From an uncultured Tidjanibacter sp. (GTDB taxonomy: Bacteria; Bacteroidota; Bacteroidia; Bacteroidales; Rikenellaceae), in NCBI GenBank assembly GCA_934663885.1, contig CAKUKW010000034.1, positions 1 through 13,213 on the forward strand: 13,213 nt of DNA. The letters are read 5' to 3'. Numbering within the stretch: position 1 is the stretch's first letter; each line of letters begins with the position of its first letter. The notes below the pieces were generated by a model. It saw nothing but the letters and a program-made list of their open reading frames with translations, did no database searches and had not been told where the DNA came from. The position numbers were made by a program, and so were the translations under genes. Below, one piece after another: positions 1 to 6,451 of the stretch.

Positions 1-45
1 TGCCTTCAGATGCAGCCTTAATGTGATGTCGGCTGGTGGAGGACA

Positions 46-138
46 GTTATCTCCTTCCGTTTGTCAGCGCTATTTCTTCGCAATAACAAGCGGGCTCCGG
101 TCGATCCTTTCGATTCGCGATTCACGCGAATCTCGGGT
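46..138 (-). repeat. Divergent third copy of the hydG-flanking intergenic repeat family
   Basis: Read on the minus strand, this stretch has the same ordered blocks as the two repeats around hydG: ACCCGAG, then a hairpin, then CGAAAGGATCGACCGGAGCC, then, after an insertion, GGAAGGAGATAAC. The hairpin here is GATTCGCG (112-119) paired with CGCGAATC (125-132), an 8-bp perfect stem with a 5-base loop. Its sequence is unrelated to the GTTTGC/GCAGAC stem of the other copies, yet it sits in the same place. The copy carries about 30 extra bases before the last block. I see no reading frame here that I would defend. Relationship to the other copies is inferred from shared blocks, not from a full alignment. 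Confidence 0.6.
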
Positions 139-153
139 GGTAGCCGCCACTTT

Positions 154-188
154 AAGGCCGTCTCATAACGAGGCGGCCTTTTCTTTTT
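154..188 (+). terminator. Rho-independent terminator
   Basis: AAGGCCGTCTC (154-164) pairs with GAGGCGGCCTT (170-180) around the loop ATAAC, giving an 11-bp stem with one G-U pair, followed directly by TTCTTTTT. This is a strong plus-strand terminator. The gene it ends is not in the window, so it implies transcription entering from the left. Confidence 0.8.
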
Positions 189-267
189 GATCCTGATAAG
201 GGTAATCGCCAAATAAAATAAGCAGATGTCGCTCCTTTTTATTATAGCGACCATACTCTGAAAGAGT

Positions 268-330
268 TTTAAAGGCAAACGACAGGGCAAATTTATTGCA
301 GGCAATATTCTCATGTCGTTTGCTTTTAAA
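268..330. repeat. 17-bp inverted repeat with 29-base loop
   Basis: TTTAAAGGCAAACGACA (268-284) is the reverse complement of TGTCGTTTGCTTTTAAA (314-330) except for one position, which would be a G-U pair in plus-strand RNA. The loop contains a smaller repeat, TATTG/CAATA. The long AT-edged stem could be a terminator, an RNA helix or the ends of a decayed element. There is no clean T-tract beyond it on either strand. Confidence 0.65.
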
Positions 331-509
331 TGCCAAATCGCATTTATCGCCGCTTCAACGTGTACCTCTTAGATCCCAATGCGGTATCTATAAATAGAGT
401 TACTTTCCTACCCTTTATCTGCACCGCCACCTTCATGGGCGGCCACTGACAGGCTCCTTATGCTGACCTTCGGTCTTCCTCCTCGCGGCTCGCCAGAAAT
501 CACGCAAGC

Positions 510-600
510 TTGGTCTGCCTCGCCCCGCAGCGTCGGTTCAGTCCTTTCGATTTGGGATAAGAGACCAAAAGCTCAGGTGCCCTAATGGGACGCACCTGAG
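510..600 (-). other. Two adjacent hairpins, possible structured RNA related to the repeat family
   Basis: TTGGTCT (510-516) pairs with AGACCAA (562-568). Immediately beside it CTCAGGTGC (572-580) pairs perfectly with GCACCTGAG (592-600). Inside the first stem, the minus strand reads ATCGAAAGGACTGAACCGACGC (530-551), which shares its first ten bases and part of the rest with the ATCGAAAGGATCGACCGG block of the 46-138 repeat. The similarity is short, so common origin is only a suggestion. Confidence 0.35.
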
Positions 601-701
601 ATCTGCCACAGTAGATACACCCAACTGTAAAGAGCAAGGTCCAAAGATAACAATCCTTGTTAGATTGTAATAATACACAACCCCATGCTTTAAATATATA
701 A

Positions 702-743
702 CCCGGGATAAGCTCCACGAAAATCTGGCAGCTTTGTCCCGGG
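702..743 (-). terminator. Probable terminator of the lipoprotein gene
   Basis: CCCGGGATAAGCT (702-714) and AGCTTTGTCCCGGG (730-743) form a 12-bp stem, in two blocks of 7 and 5 bp with a small internal loop, starting 23 bases beyond the lipoprotein stop codon. On the minus strand it is followed by TTATATATTT, which is T-rich but interrupted; on the plus strand by CATTTTAG. It may act in both directions. Confidence 0.5.
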
Positions 744-766
744 CATTTTAGTTGAATGGGTTCCCC

Positions 767-1201
767 CTATTTGGCTGATGAATATTCTATGTTACCGGTA
801 TATAATAAATATTTGTCACTCGTGAGAAATACAAGTGGTATCTCGCAACTCTGATAAGAGGTAAAAGATGTACTATGCGGCTCTATATTAAGTGAATACG
901 AGTCAGTTTTTGAACCGAATTCAAACCAGTTGGAATATACTTTACTGTTGGTGTCGTCATCAACGTATTCAACGTAGAACCTGATCCAGTTTATTGTAGT
1001 GGAGGTAGGGTTCCGAACCATAAACCTGACGTCGGTCGTGGTCGTGCTTCCTACATAGTACAGTACGTCTATGCTCTGCACCGTCACTTCGTCGTCGAGA
1101 TCGGGTTTCTTGTCATCGCCGCCACATGCCGGCATGGCTAAGCAAGCCAATACTGTCGCTAACAGGATGGCTCCATTTTTCAGGGAAAGTGTGATTCTCA
1201 T
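767..1201 (-). CDS. Small predicted lipoprotein of unknown function
   Basis: This 144-residue protein begins with a signal peptide (residues 1-25: Arg2 and Lys8, then a hydrophobic core) ending at Cys26 in the context AMPAC. The cysteine is followed by GGDDKKPDLDDE, an acidic stretch typical of Bacteroidota lipoproteins carried to the outer membrane. The mature part is rich in Ser, Thr and Tyr with alternating hydrophobic residues, so it is probably a beta-rich, single-domain protein. I do not recognise a family. Cys20 (VLAC) is a less likely lipidation site because the usual Gly-rich tether follows Cys26. The ATG at 1199-1201 is the only start that includes the signal peptide. It stands alone, with a gap of over 200 bases to its upstream neighbour and its own likely terminator. 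A tether or cell-surface role is possible but unsupported. Confidence 0.75.
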   Translation of the reverse strand: MRITLSLKNGAILLATVLACLAMPACGGDDKKPDLDDEVTVQSIDVLYYVGSTTTTDVRFMVRNPTSTTINWIRFYVEYVDDDTNSKVYSNWFEFGSKTDSYSLNIEPHSTSFTSYQSCEIPLVFLTSDKYLLYTGNIEYSSAK

Positions 1202-1318
1202 AATTTAAAGGGTAAATGTTAAAATTAGGTTTTAGTATGGTATATCGGTATAGCTTTACTTAAATATTGTGCTGATTCCGGATTCCATTCATGATGGCTG
1301 CCGTAATACTTTTATATG

Positions 1319-1326
1319 CAAATATA
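1319..1326 (-). promoter_or_regulatory. Possible -7 promoter element upstream of the lipoprotein gene
   Basis: The minus strand reads TATATTTG, a match to the Bacteroidota -7 consensus TAnnTTTG. No clear -33 TTTG is found at the usual spacing and the 5' leader would be over 100 bases, in AT-rich DNA where chance matches are common. Confidence 0.25.
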
Positions 1327-1426
1327 TAATAATATTTTATAATTGATTTATTACTTTTATTTTAAGGTTTAGGGTAATGAAGCGGGCGGGATGGCAATGT
1401 CGAAATCAATTTTCTACCACTGGGCC

Positions 1427-1828
1427 TTATAATATATTTCTCGATACAGTATATCCCACGACTATGGCCAGGGCAATCCATGCTGCCGTTGCTCCGTAAA
1501 GGTTTTTCCGTAGCCATGCGGCCCAGGTATATCTGGGTGAGAAAATATCGACAAATAATCCCAGTAACAGATAGGGTATGCAGATCACCAGCAATGGATT
1601 TACCACCCACGCGGCGCCTATATCGCCGTGAAGGAGGCTGTGTACCGCCCTCTGAGAACCGCATCCGGGGCATTGCCATCCCGTGACCGCCAGAAAAGGG
1701 CACCGCGGAAAAAAAGGCATCTCTCCGGGGTCGTATACGAAATATAATACTGCCCCTCCGCCTATCAGCAAAGGCAACAGTATATATAAAAATATCTTTC
1801 TTCCCGTCAGCCTACCAGAATAACGCAC
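1427..1828 (-). CDS. DUF2752 family membrane protein
   Basis: The protein has 133 residues and three or four hydrophobic segments (about 12-32, 77-94 and 112-128). Between the first two lies the cysteine-rich signature of DUF2752: Cys43 in RCPF, then GWQCPGCGSQRAVHSLLHGD with Cys53 and Cys56. The cysteines could bind a metal or form disulphides, but no function is established for the family. The start is a GTG at 1826-1828; the next in-frame Met (residue 36) would remove the first membrane segment, so GTG is preferred. Its first 17 bases overlap the end of the zinc-ribbon/CD225 gene, so the two are probably translated together from one transcript. This pair (DUF2752 with CD225) often occurs together in Bacteroidota genomes, which suggests a shared membrane role. 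Confidence 0.85.
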   Translation of the reverse strand: MRYSGRLTGRKIFLYILLPLLIGGGAVLYFVYDPGEMPFFPRCPFLAVTGWQCPGCGSQRAVHSLLHGDIGAAWVVNPLLVICIPYLLLGLFVDIFSPRYTWAAWLRKNLYGATAAWIALAIVVGYTVSRNIL

Positions 1829-2228
1829 CTGCTATTCCTATCGAGTAAAGTATCCCGTAGATAAGGCCTACCGCGAGGCCGGTTATCAGCGCTACGTTGA
1901 ACCATGTCTGGGCTTTCTGCGAGAGCCTGTAAGCCTCATCCACGTCGCCGCGGTTATATGCGGAATCGACCTGGGCGGCAAAGACAATGCTCACGATGCC
2001 GAAGATCTGGCAGCAGAAAATGGTCACCAGTATGGCTCCTACGAGATGGTTTTTGGGGCGCGGACGTTCGGTACGCCTGTCGTTGCAGACGGGCTCTTTG
2101 GAGTATCCCGCATCCGCTTTCGGCGGGTTGGGGTTATTGACCAGGTATTCTCCGCAGTAGCGGCATTTGACAGCGTCGGCGGGAACCGTGGATTTACAGT
2201 AAGGACATTTGGTTTCGAGTATTTCCAT
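1812..2228 (-). CDS. Zinc-ribbon and CD225/dispanin domain membrane protein
   Basis: This 138-residue protein opens with a zinc ribbon (Cys8, Cys11, Cys22, Cys25 in KCPYCK and KCRYCG). A polar linker of about 30 residues follows, then a CD225 domain: PKNHLVGAILVTIFCCQI (58-75), a conserved loop with Ala-Tyr-Asn-Arg-Gly-Asp (90-95) and a second hydrophobic segment (about 110-136). CD225 proteins are two-pass or re-entrant membrane proteins, known in animals as IFITM; their bacterial role is not established. The ribbon probably faces the cytoplasm. The ATG at 2226-2228 precedes the first cysteine pair and gives a complete ribbon. The downstream DUF2752 gene overlaps its end. A near-consensus -7 element (TATACTTG) lies just upstream but is weak. 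Confidence 0.88.
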   Translation of the reverse strand: MEILETKCPYCKSTVPADAVKCRYCGEYLVNNPNPPKADAGYSKEPVCNDRRTERPRPKNHLVGAILVTIFCCQIFGIVSIVFAAQVDSAYNRGDVDEAYRLSQKAQTWFNVALITGLAVGLIYGILYSIGIAGALFW

Positions 2229-2298
2229 AGTATTATCAAGTATATTTTTTCATAAGGTTGGTCATTACAGGGTTAAGCCGATATGTCTGCAATAGATA

Positions 2299-2622
2299 TT
2301 AGTCCGGAACTATGCCGCATTTGAGCAGTATACCGGCCACAAGCCGGTACTCGGTGGCATCGAGCTCCTTATCTATGTACGCCATTTTCATAAGGATTTC
2401 GCCCGCCACTTTTTTCTTGTCATCACTCATAGCGGATATTATTTCGAACGCTTCCGAAGGCTCTATTTCAAGGCTTACCGGCATGAGTTCGTCGGAAATG
2501 CCGAGCTCGTATTTTATCCTGCCCATATAGTCGACCTCTTTCTGGTCTATGAAGCCGTCGGCGTAAATTATTGCGGACAATACTCCTATGAGAGCCGCTT
2601 TTTCCTTGTCAGTGAATTCCAT
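2299..2622 (-). CDS. TerB-like domain protein
   Basis: I choose the ATG at 2620-2622, giving 107 residues. A TTG 30 bases further upstream would add ten residues but lies on top of a promoter element (CAAAGATA on the plus strand), so it would not be transcribed from that promoter. The protein is all-helical in appearance and carries the acidic pattern of TerB-like domains (tellurite-resistance family, seven-helix fold that binds metal): IIYADGFIDQKEVDYM (18-33) and AYIDKELDATEYRL (81-94). These two acidic repeats are typical. It is a cytoplasmic, single-domain protein with no signal peptide. The cellular role of stand-alone TerB-like proteins is poorly defined; metal binding or a scaffold role near membranes is inferred from the family. 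It is about 70 bases upstream of the CD225 gene and could be cotranscribed with it. Confidence 0.75.
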   Translation of the reverse strand: MEFTDKEKAALIGVLSAIIYADGFIDQKEVDYMGRIKYELGISDELMPVSLEIEPSEAFEIISAMSDDKKKVAGEILMKMAYIDKELDATEYRLVAGILLKCGIVPD

Positions 2623-2649
2623 AGTGAAATATATCGGTTGTGTAGAAAA

Positions 2650-2657
2650 CAAAGATA
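2650..2657 (-). promoter_or_regulatory. Bacteroidota -7 promoter element for the TerB-like gene
   Basis: The minus strand reads TATCTTTG, a full match to TAnnTTTG. Transcription would start near 2643, leaving a leader of about 20 bases before the ATG at 2622. No convincing -33 motif is visible. The element lies just past the terminator hairpin of the upstream ATPase gene, a sensible layout for an independent unit. Confidence 0.55.
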
Positions 2658-2668
2658 ACTAAAAATAA

Positions 2669-2707
2669 TAAAACACTATTCTTTCGTATGTTAAGAATAG
2701 TGTTTTA
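2669..2707 (-). terminator. Strong terminator of the fur-ATPase unit
   Basis: A 15-bp perfect stem (2669-2683 with 2693-2707, core AAAACACTATTCTT) encloses a 9-base loop. On the minus strand the stem runs into TTATTATTTTTAG, so it suits termination of the ATPase transcript, whose stop codon is 33 bases upstream. Confidence 0.8.
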
Positions 2708-2739
2708 AAAGGCTGTGATTTAAGAGACTCCCGGCTGTT

Positions 2740-4695
2740 CTAACGCTCTTTGTAGCGCAGTATCCTGATTGAATTCAATATGGCGAGCAGGGCCACTCCC
2801 ACGTCGGCGAAAACCGCCATCCACATCGAGGCGATGCCCATTGCACCGAGCACCATGACTACTATTTTGACGCCGAGGGCGCCGGTTATGTTCTGGATGA
2901 CAATGCGGCGGGTGGCTTTAGATATTTTTATCGCCGTAACGAGCTTTGAGGGCTGGTCGGTCTGGATCACGACGTCGGCTACCTCAATGGCGGCGTCGGA
3001 ACCCATCGCACCCATTGCTATCCCCACGTCGCTCAGGGCGAGCACCGGAGCATCGTTTATGCCGTCGCCTACGAAAGCTGTCACGTTTGCGGGATTTTCT
3101 TTAAGTTTCTCCATATACCCCGCCTTACCCTCCGGTAACAGTTCGCCGTGGGCCTCGTCGATCCCCAGTCCCGAAGCGACGCTCTGCACCACGGGGTTCT
3201 TGTCGCCGCTGAGCATAACGGTCTTTATGCCCATGCCGTGCAGGTCCGCGACAGTTTTAGCCGCATCCTCCTTGATTTCGTCGGCAATGGTTATATAACC
3301 CGCGTATTTCCCGCCTGCCGCTACCAGTACCGTGGTTTCCGGTATGGCTCCCGCTTCGGCCGGGTATTTTATGCCGTATTTTTCCATGAGTTTGGCGTTG
3401 CCGGCCATGACGGCCTTACCCCCTATCGTTCCCGAAATACCGTGGCCCGCTATTTCTTCAACATTGCTGGTTTCAGGTATATCGATGCCGTTCTGCCGCG
3501 CGTACTGGGTGACGGCTTTGGCTACGGGATGATTGGAGTTTCTCTCAAGGGCAGCCGCGAGCGCTGTGAAAGAGGCGTTTTCCCCCTCCGCAGGAACTAT
3601 GTCGCGAACCTTGAAAACGCCTTTGGTCAGCGTACCGGTCTTATCCATCACGACCGTATTGACTTTCGTCATAAGGTCGAGGTAGTTGGCTCCCTTGAAA
3701 AGGATACCGTTGCGCGAGGCCGCGCCTATGCCGCCGAAATATCCGAGCGGAACCGAAACCACCAGCGCGCAGGGGCACGATATCACGAGGAATACCAGCG
3801 CGCGGTAAATCCAGTCGGAGAAAATATAGTTGTCCACGAACAGGGCGGGAACGAATGCTATGCCCAGTGCGAGCAGGAAAACTATCGGAGTATAAATGCG
3901 TGCGAACCTCCGGATAAGGAGCTCCGTTTTGGCTTTCCGTGACGAGGCGTCCTGCACCATTTCCAGAATGCGGGCCAGCGAGCTGTCGCTGTATGCCTTG
4001 TCCACTTTTATACGGACTACGGCGTTAAGGTCGACCATACCCGCGAGTACCGTTTCCCCTCCCCTTATAGTTTTCGGACGGCTCTCTCCGGTAAGGGCCG
4101 AAGTATTGAAACTACCTTCACCCGAAAGCATAGTTCCGTCGAGCGGAACTTTTTCACCCGCGCGGACCTCGATAATTTCTCCTATACCTACGGTTTCGGG
4201 AGCTGCGGTGACGGTCTTGCCTCCGCGGATCACGTTGGCAGTGTCGGGCCGTACGTCGAGCAGGGCCTTTATGTTACGCTTTGAACGGTCGACGGCCGCG
4301 TGCTGGAAATATTCGCCCACCGAATAGAACAGCATTACCGCAACACCTTCGGGATATTCCCCGATAGCGAAAGCGCCTATCGTTGCGAGCCCCATAAGGG
4401 TGAATTCATTGAAAAGGTCGCCGTGGGAGACCGTTTTCCACGCGTCTTTGAGGACTGGAACACCTACCGGCAAATATGCCAGCGCGTACCATGCGAGCCT
4501 GACCCAGCCGCTGAAGAAAGCCCATCCCGAGAAATGATCGACGATAAGGCCCACTGCCAGCATCGCGAAACTGACTATTGCCGGGAGGTATTTCATCCAT
4601 GCGGGCTTTTCTGCGCCCTGGTTGCCGCCTGAATCATTGACTTTTCCAGTGTCGTGTCCGCAGCAATCGGGGGTTATTACTTTTTCCTTTGCCAT
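2740..4695 (-). CDS. P1B-type heavy-metal ATPase, probably Zn2+/Cd2+ exporter
   Basis: A 651-residue inner-membrane pump that uses ATP to expel soft divalent metals. Visible marks: TGES (202-205, actuator domain), SCPCALV with the metal-binding CPC at 307-309, DKTGT (351-355) with phosphorylated Asp351, SNHP (387-390, the His-Pro motif of P1B pumps) and GDGINDAP (543-550). The last membrane segments keep Lys610 and Asp631 (FADVGV), where ZntA-type pumps have the conserved Lys and Asp used for Zn/Cd/Pb, so subclass P1B-2 is favoured over the copper type. There is no N-terminal HMA domain; instead residues 9-14 read PDCCGH, a short Cys/His metal site. It follows a Fur-family gene by 56 bases with its own promoter and a palindromic operator candidate, which fits metal-responsive control. 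Exact metal preference cannot be read from sequence alone. Confidence 0.93.
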   Translation of the reverse strand: MAKEKVITPDCCGHDTGKVNDSGGNQGAEKPAWMKYLPAIVSFAMLAVGLIVDHFSGWAFFSGWVRLAWYALAYLPVGVPVLKDAWKTVSHGDLFNEFTLMGLATIGAFAIGEYPEGVAVMLFYSVGEYFQHAAVDRSKRNIKALLDVRPDTANVIRGGKTVTAAPETVGIGEIIEVRAGEKVPLDGTMLSGEGSFNTSALTGESRPKTIRGGETVLAGMVDLNAVVRIKVDKAYSDSSLARILEMVQDASSRKAKTELLIRRFARIYTPIVFLLALGIAFVPALFVDNYIFSDWIYRALVFLVISCPCALVVSVPLGYFGGIGAASRNGILFKGANYLDLMTKVNTVVMDKTGTLTKGVFKVRDIVPAEGENASFTALAAALERNSNHPVAKAVTQYARQNGIDIPETSNVEEIAGHGISGTIGGKAVMAGNAKLMEKYGIKYPAEAGAIPETTVLVAAGGKYAGYITIADEIKEDAAKTVADLHGMGIKTVMLSGDKNPVVQSVASGLGIDEAHGELLPEGKAGYMEKLKENPANVTAFVGDGINDAPVLALSDVGIAMGAMGSDAAIEVADVVIQTDQPSKLVTAIKISKATRRIVIQNITGALGVKIVVMVLGAMGIASMWMAVFADVGVALLAILNSIRILRYKER

Positions 4696-4726
4696 ATTTT
4701 TACACGCTTAATGTTATTTCTAATGG

Positions 4727-4734
4727 CAAAGTTA
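4727..4734 (-). promoter_or_regulatory. -7 promoter element of the metal ATPase gene
   Basis: The minus strand reads TAACTTTG, a full match to the Bacteroidota TAnnTTTG consensus, about 30 bases before the ATPase ATG. The expected -33 position has no good TTTG; it is instead occupied by the palindrome at 4747-4761, suggesting that the promoter depends on or is blocked by a regulator bound there. Confidence 0.6.
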
Positions 4735-4746
4735 GTGCCTGGATGA

Positions 4747-4761
4747 TGCAACTAAGTTGCA
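4747..4761. promoter_or_regulatory. Palindromic operator candidate for the Fur-family regulator
   Basis: TGCAACTAAGTTGCA is a perfect 7-1-7 palindrome covering the -27 to -41 region of the ATPase promoter and overlapping the last codons of the fur-family gene. Fur-family dimers bind inverted repeats of this size. Location between a metal regulator and a metal exporter is the main argument; no second copy was found in the window. Confidence 0.55.
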
Positions 4762-5174
4762 AACTTCGAACAGCCGTCACAAAGGCCCTTGAGTACGAAG
4801 TTTACACTATTCAGCCGGAATCCGGCGGGAAGCTCTACATCAGGGATCGAAAGGTCTTCCATGCAGAACGTTTTTCCGCAGCGGGTGCAGTGGAAATGGG
4901 TGTGAAGCTCCCGGGGCGTACATTGGCACGCCCCCCCGCAGACGGAATACTTCATGGAACCCGTACCGTCGTCTATGCTGTGAATGAGTTTGTTCTCGTG
5001 GAAAAGATGTATCGTACGCGAGAGTGTGGATTTGTCGACGGTGTCGAGCTCCTGCTCCAGATCCGCGAGACTGAATGCCTGCCTGGGCCTGGAAAGCATA
5101 GCCTTTAACACCAGTATTCTGACAGCCGTAACTTTAATACCGCTCTCCTCGAGCCTCCTTTCTATATTTTGCAT
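4752..5174 (-). CDS. Fur-family metal-responsive transcriptional regulator (Zur-like)
   Basis: The protein has 140 residues, the usual length of the Fur family. The N-terminal winged helix has its recognition helix around DKSTLSRTIHLFHENKLIH (47-65). The C-terminal dimer and metal domain has HTHFHC (91-96) with Cys99, and a second pair Cys132/Cys135 (LCDGC), together making the structural Zn(Cys)4 site; His91, His93 and His95 are likely regulatory-metal ligands. Extra cysteines at 79, 83, 85 and 104 add possible metal sites. It probably represses metal genes when its metal is bound or, given the exporter next door, may control efflux. The start ATG (5172-5174) gives the expected N-terminus. 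The gene is divergent from hydE with 208 bases between them. Zur is favoured over Fur, PerR or Nur from context only. Confidence 0.85.
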   Translation of the reverse strand: MQNIERRLEESGIKVTAVRILVLKAMLSRPRQAFSLADLEQELDTVDKSTLSRTIHLFHENKLIHSIDDGTGSMKYSVCGGACQCTPRELHTHFHCTRCGKTFCMEDLSIPDVELPAGFRLNSVNFVLKGLCDGCSKFAT

Positions 5175-5215
5175 TATAATTGTATCGTGTAATTTATATT
5201 AAAAACGGATACCGG

Positions 5216-5229
5216 TTGTTATTTGTTAT
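5216..5229 (+). repeat. Tandem TTGTTAT repeats between fur and hydE
   Basis: TTGTTAT occurs twice head to tail, and the same heptamer forms the left half of the palindrome at 5328-5345. The pair lies about 42-55 bases upstream of the fur-family start codon. They could be half-sites for the same regulator or chance in AT-rich DNA. Confidence 0.3.
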
Positions 5230-5327
5230 GGAAGGACAGGGGGGCAACGCGCTTTAAGTAAATTTGTAATATAGGTTATGCAAATATCACTATTTTTATT
5301 TTCAATAGCGTATTATGTAAGTAATTA

Positions 5328-5345
5328 TTGTTATCATGATAACAT
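5328..5345. promoter_or_regulatory. Rex-box-like operator in the hydE promoter
   Basis: TTGTTATCATGATAACAT contains a perfect 16-bp palindrome (5329-5344). Compared with the Rex consensus TTGTTAAnnnnTTAACAA it agrees at 11 of 12 outer bases; the two inner positions differ. It lies exactly between the -33 and -7 promoter elements, so a bound protein would block RNA polymerase. Rex is a repressor that leaves DNA when NADH is high and commonly controls fermentative and hydrogenase genes. A CRP/FNR-type regulator is the main alternative. Confidence 0.5.
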
Positions 5346-5357
5346 TCCGTAACTTTG
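5328..5357 (+). promoter_or_regulatory. hydE promoter
   Basis: A -33-like TTG (5328-5330, within TATTG) and a perfect -7 element TAACTTTG (5350-5357) are 19 bases apart, the normal Bacteroidota spacing. Transcription would begin near 5364, giving a leader of about 19 bases before the hydE ATG. It probably drives the maturase genes and perhaps the cassette beyond. Confidence 0.7.
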
Positions 5358-5382
5358 CGGCACGGAAAATTTAAGGATCGTT

Positions 5383-6420
5383 ATGATGGAACTGGTCGAC
5401 AGGCTCGAACACGACAGGCGTCTGGAAAGGGAAGAGTACAAACTCCTGCTCTCTGCATACGATACCCCTCTGCTGGATTATATCAACGCCAGGGCCAGGG
5501 CCGTCGCGCAGTCCCATTTCGGCACTGGTATCTACATCCGCGGCCTTATAGAGGTAACGAACTATTGTCGAAACGACTGCTATTACTGCGGTATACGCAA
5601 GAGCAACCTTAACGTGCACAGGTACCGGCTTTCAAAGGAACAGGTGCTCGAATGCTGCCGTGAAGGCAATCTTCTGGGCTTTAAAACGTTTGTATTACAG
5701 GGAGGGGAAGACGCCGGAATAAGCGACAAGGCCATCGAGGATATGGTCAGGGCCATCCGCACCGAATTCCCCGGCAATGCCATAACGCTGTCGCTCGGCG
5801 AGAGGAGCGGGGAGGCCTATCAAAGGTTTTTCGACGCGGGCGCTAACCGCTACCTCCTGCGGCACGAAACCGCCGACAGGGAGCATTACGGAAAGCTGCA
5901 TCCCGCCTCGATGTCGTTCGACCGCCGAATGGAATCCCTCCGTACGCTGCGCGAGATAGGGTTCCAGACCGGAACGGGAATGATGGTAGGCAGCCCCTGG
6001 CAAACGATTGACAACATTACGGACGATATATTGTTCATAGAGGAATTTAAACCCCAGATGATAGGACTGGGCCCCTATATACCCCAGAGCGACACCCCTT
6101 TCGCCGGCAAACCGGCCGGGAGTCCGGAGTTGTCGCTGATGCTTCTCTCCATTTTCAGGCTTATGTTTCCCGCAGCCCTTATTCCATCTACGACCTCTCT
6201 GGCCTCCGTGACCGACGACGGCCGCGAGCGAGGAATACTGGCCGGCGCGAACGTGGTGATGCCCAACCTTTCGCCCCCGGAATTCAGGGAGTGGTACGCC
6301 CTCTACAACAACAAAAGATCTTTCGGCAGCGAAGCCGCAGAAGGAGTGAAAACACTGGAAAAACAACTCTCCGCAATAGGGTACCATATATCCTACGACC
6401 GCGGTGACTATAAAGGATGA
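5383..6420 (+). CDS. hydE: [FeFe]-hydrogenase maturase HydE, radical SAM enzyme
   Basis: HydE is one of three maturases that build the two-iron part of the H-cluster; it acts on an iron-cysteine intermediate supplied by HydG on the route to the dithiomethylamine bridge. The 345-residue protein has the radical-SAM cluster motif CRNDCYYC (Cys62, Cys66, Cys69), QGGED (106-110), SLGER (137-141), RHETA (160-164) and MVGSPWQT (201-208), all characteristic of HydE and its close relatives. The C-terminal third has no cysteine, so the optional second cluster seen in some HydE proteins is absent. Adjacent ATGs at 5383 and 5386 cannot be told apart; the first is given. hydG and hydF follow, which settles the choice against BioB or PylB relatives. 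It has its own promoter with a Rex-like operator, and is divergent from the metal unit. Confidence 0.95.
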   Translation: MMELVDRLEHDRRLEREEYKLLLSAYDTPLLDYINARARAVAQSHFGTGIYIRGLIEVTNYCRNDCYYCGIRKSNLNVHRYRLSKEQVLECCREGNLLGFKTFVLQGGEDAGISDKAIEDMVRAIRTEFPGNAITLSLGERSGEAYQRFFDAGANRYLLRHETADREHYGKLHPASMSFDRRMESLRTLREIGFQTGTGMMVGSPWQTIDNITDDILFIEEFKPQMIGLGPYIPQSDTPFAGKPAGSPELSLMLLSIFRLMFPAALIPSTTSLASVTDDGRERGILAGANVVMPNLSPPEFREWYALYNNKRSFGSEAAEGVKTLEKQLSAIGYHISYDRGDYKG

Positions 6421-6451
6421 AATGTAAAATGATGTATAAGAGATATATTTC

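Larger units (their letters stand above)
189..766. other. Long gene-free stretch with several inverted repeats
   Basis: No reading frame here shows a recognisable domain, a plausible start or a composition like the real genes; the translations possible on the minus strand look like accidental frames across structured DNA. It holds three notable inverted repeats (268-330, 510-600 and 702-743, listed separately) and a smaller one, CCGCC (424-428) with GGCGG (438-442). It could encode one or more structured RNAs, or be decayed mobile or repeat DNA. I do not recognise it as tmRNA, RNase P RNA, 6S RNA or a tRNA. Confidence 0.5.

Noticed and set aside
535..545. GGTTCAGTCC resembling a tRNA T-loop
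   Set aside because: One base short of the consensus and with no acceptor, D or anticodon stem around it.
18..718. Minus-strand open frames of 98 and 72 codons (18-314 and 500-718)
   Set aside because: They cross the terminator hairpin, the repeat and other inverted repeats, lack any domain, and have arginine-rich, low-quality composition typical of accidental frames.
2623..2652. TTG start ten codons upstream for the TerB-like protein
   Set aside because: It lies on the -7 promoter element and outside the predicted transcript; the ATG at 2622 fits the domain start.
3148..3942. Plus-strand open frame of 264 codons opposite the ATPase gene
   Set aside because: It is antisense to a complete P1B ATPase with every expected motif; its translation shows no family and no start context.
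5259..5266. Second TAAATTTG promoter-like element ahead of hydE
   Set aside because: No -33 element at proper spacing and a leader of over 110 bases; the promoter at 5328-5357 is much better.
5695..6387. Minus-strand open frame of 230 codons opposite hydE
   Set aside because: Antisense shadow of a well-supported hydE gene; no recognisable domain.
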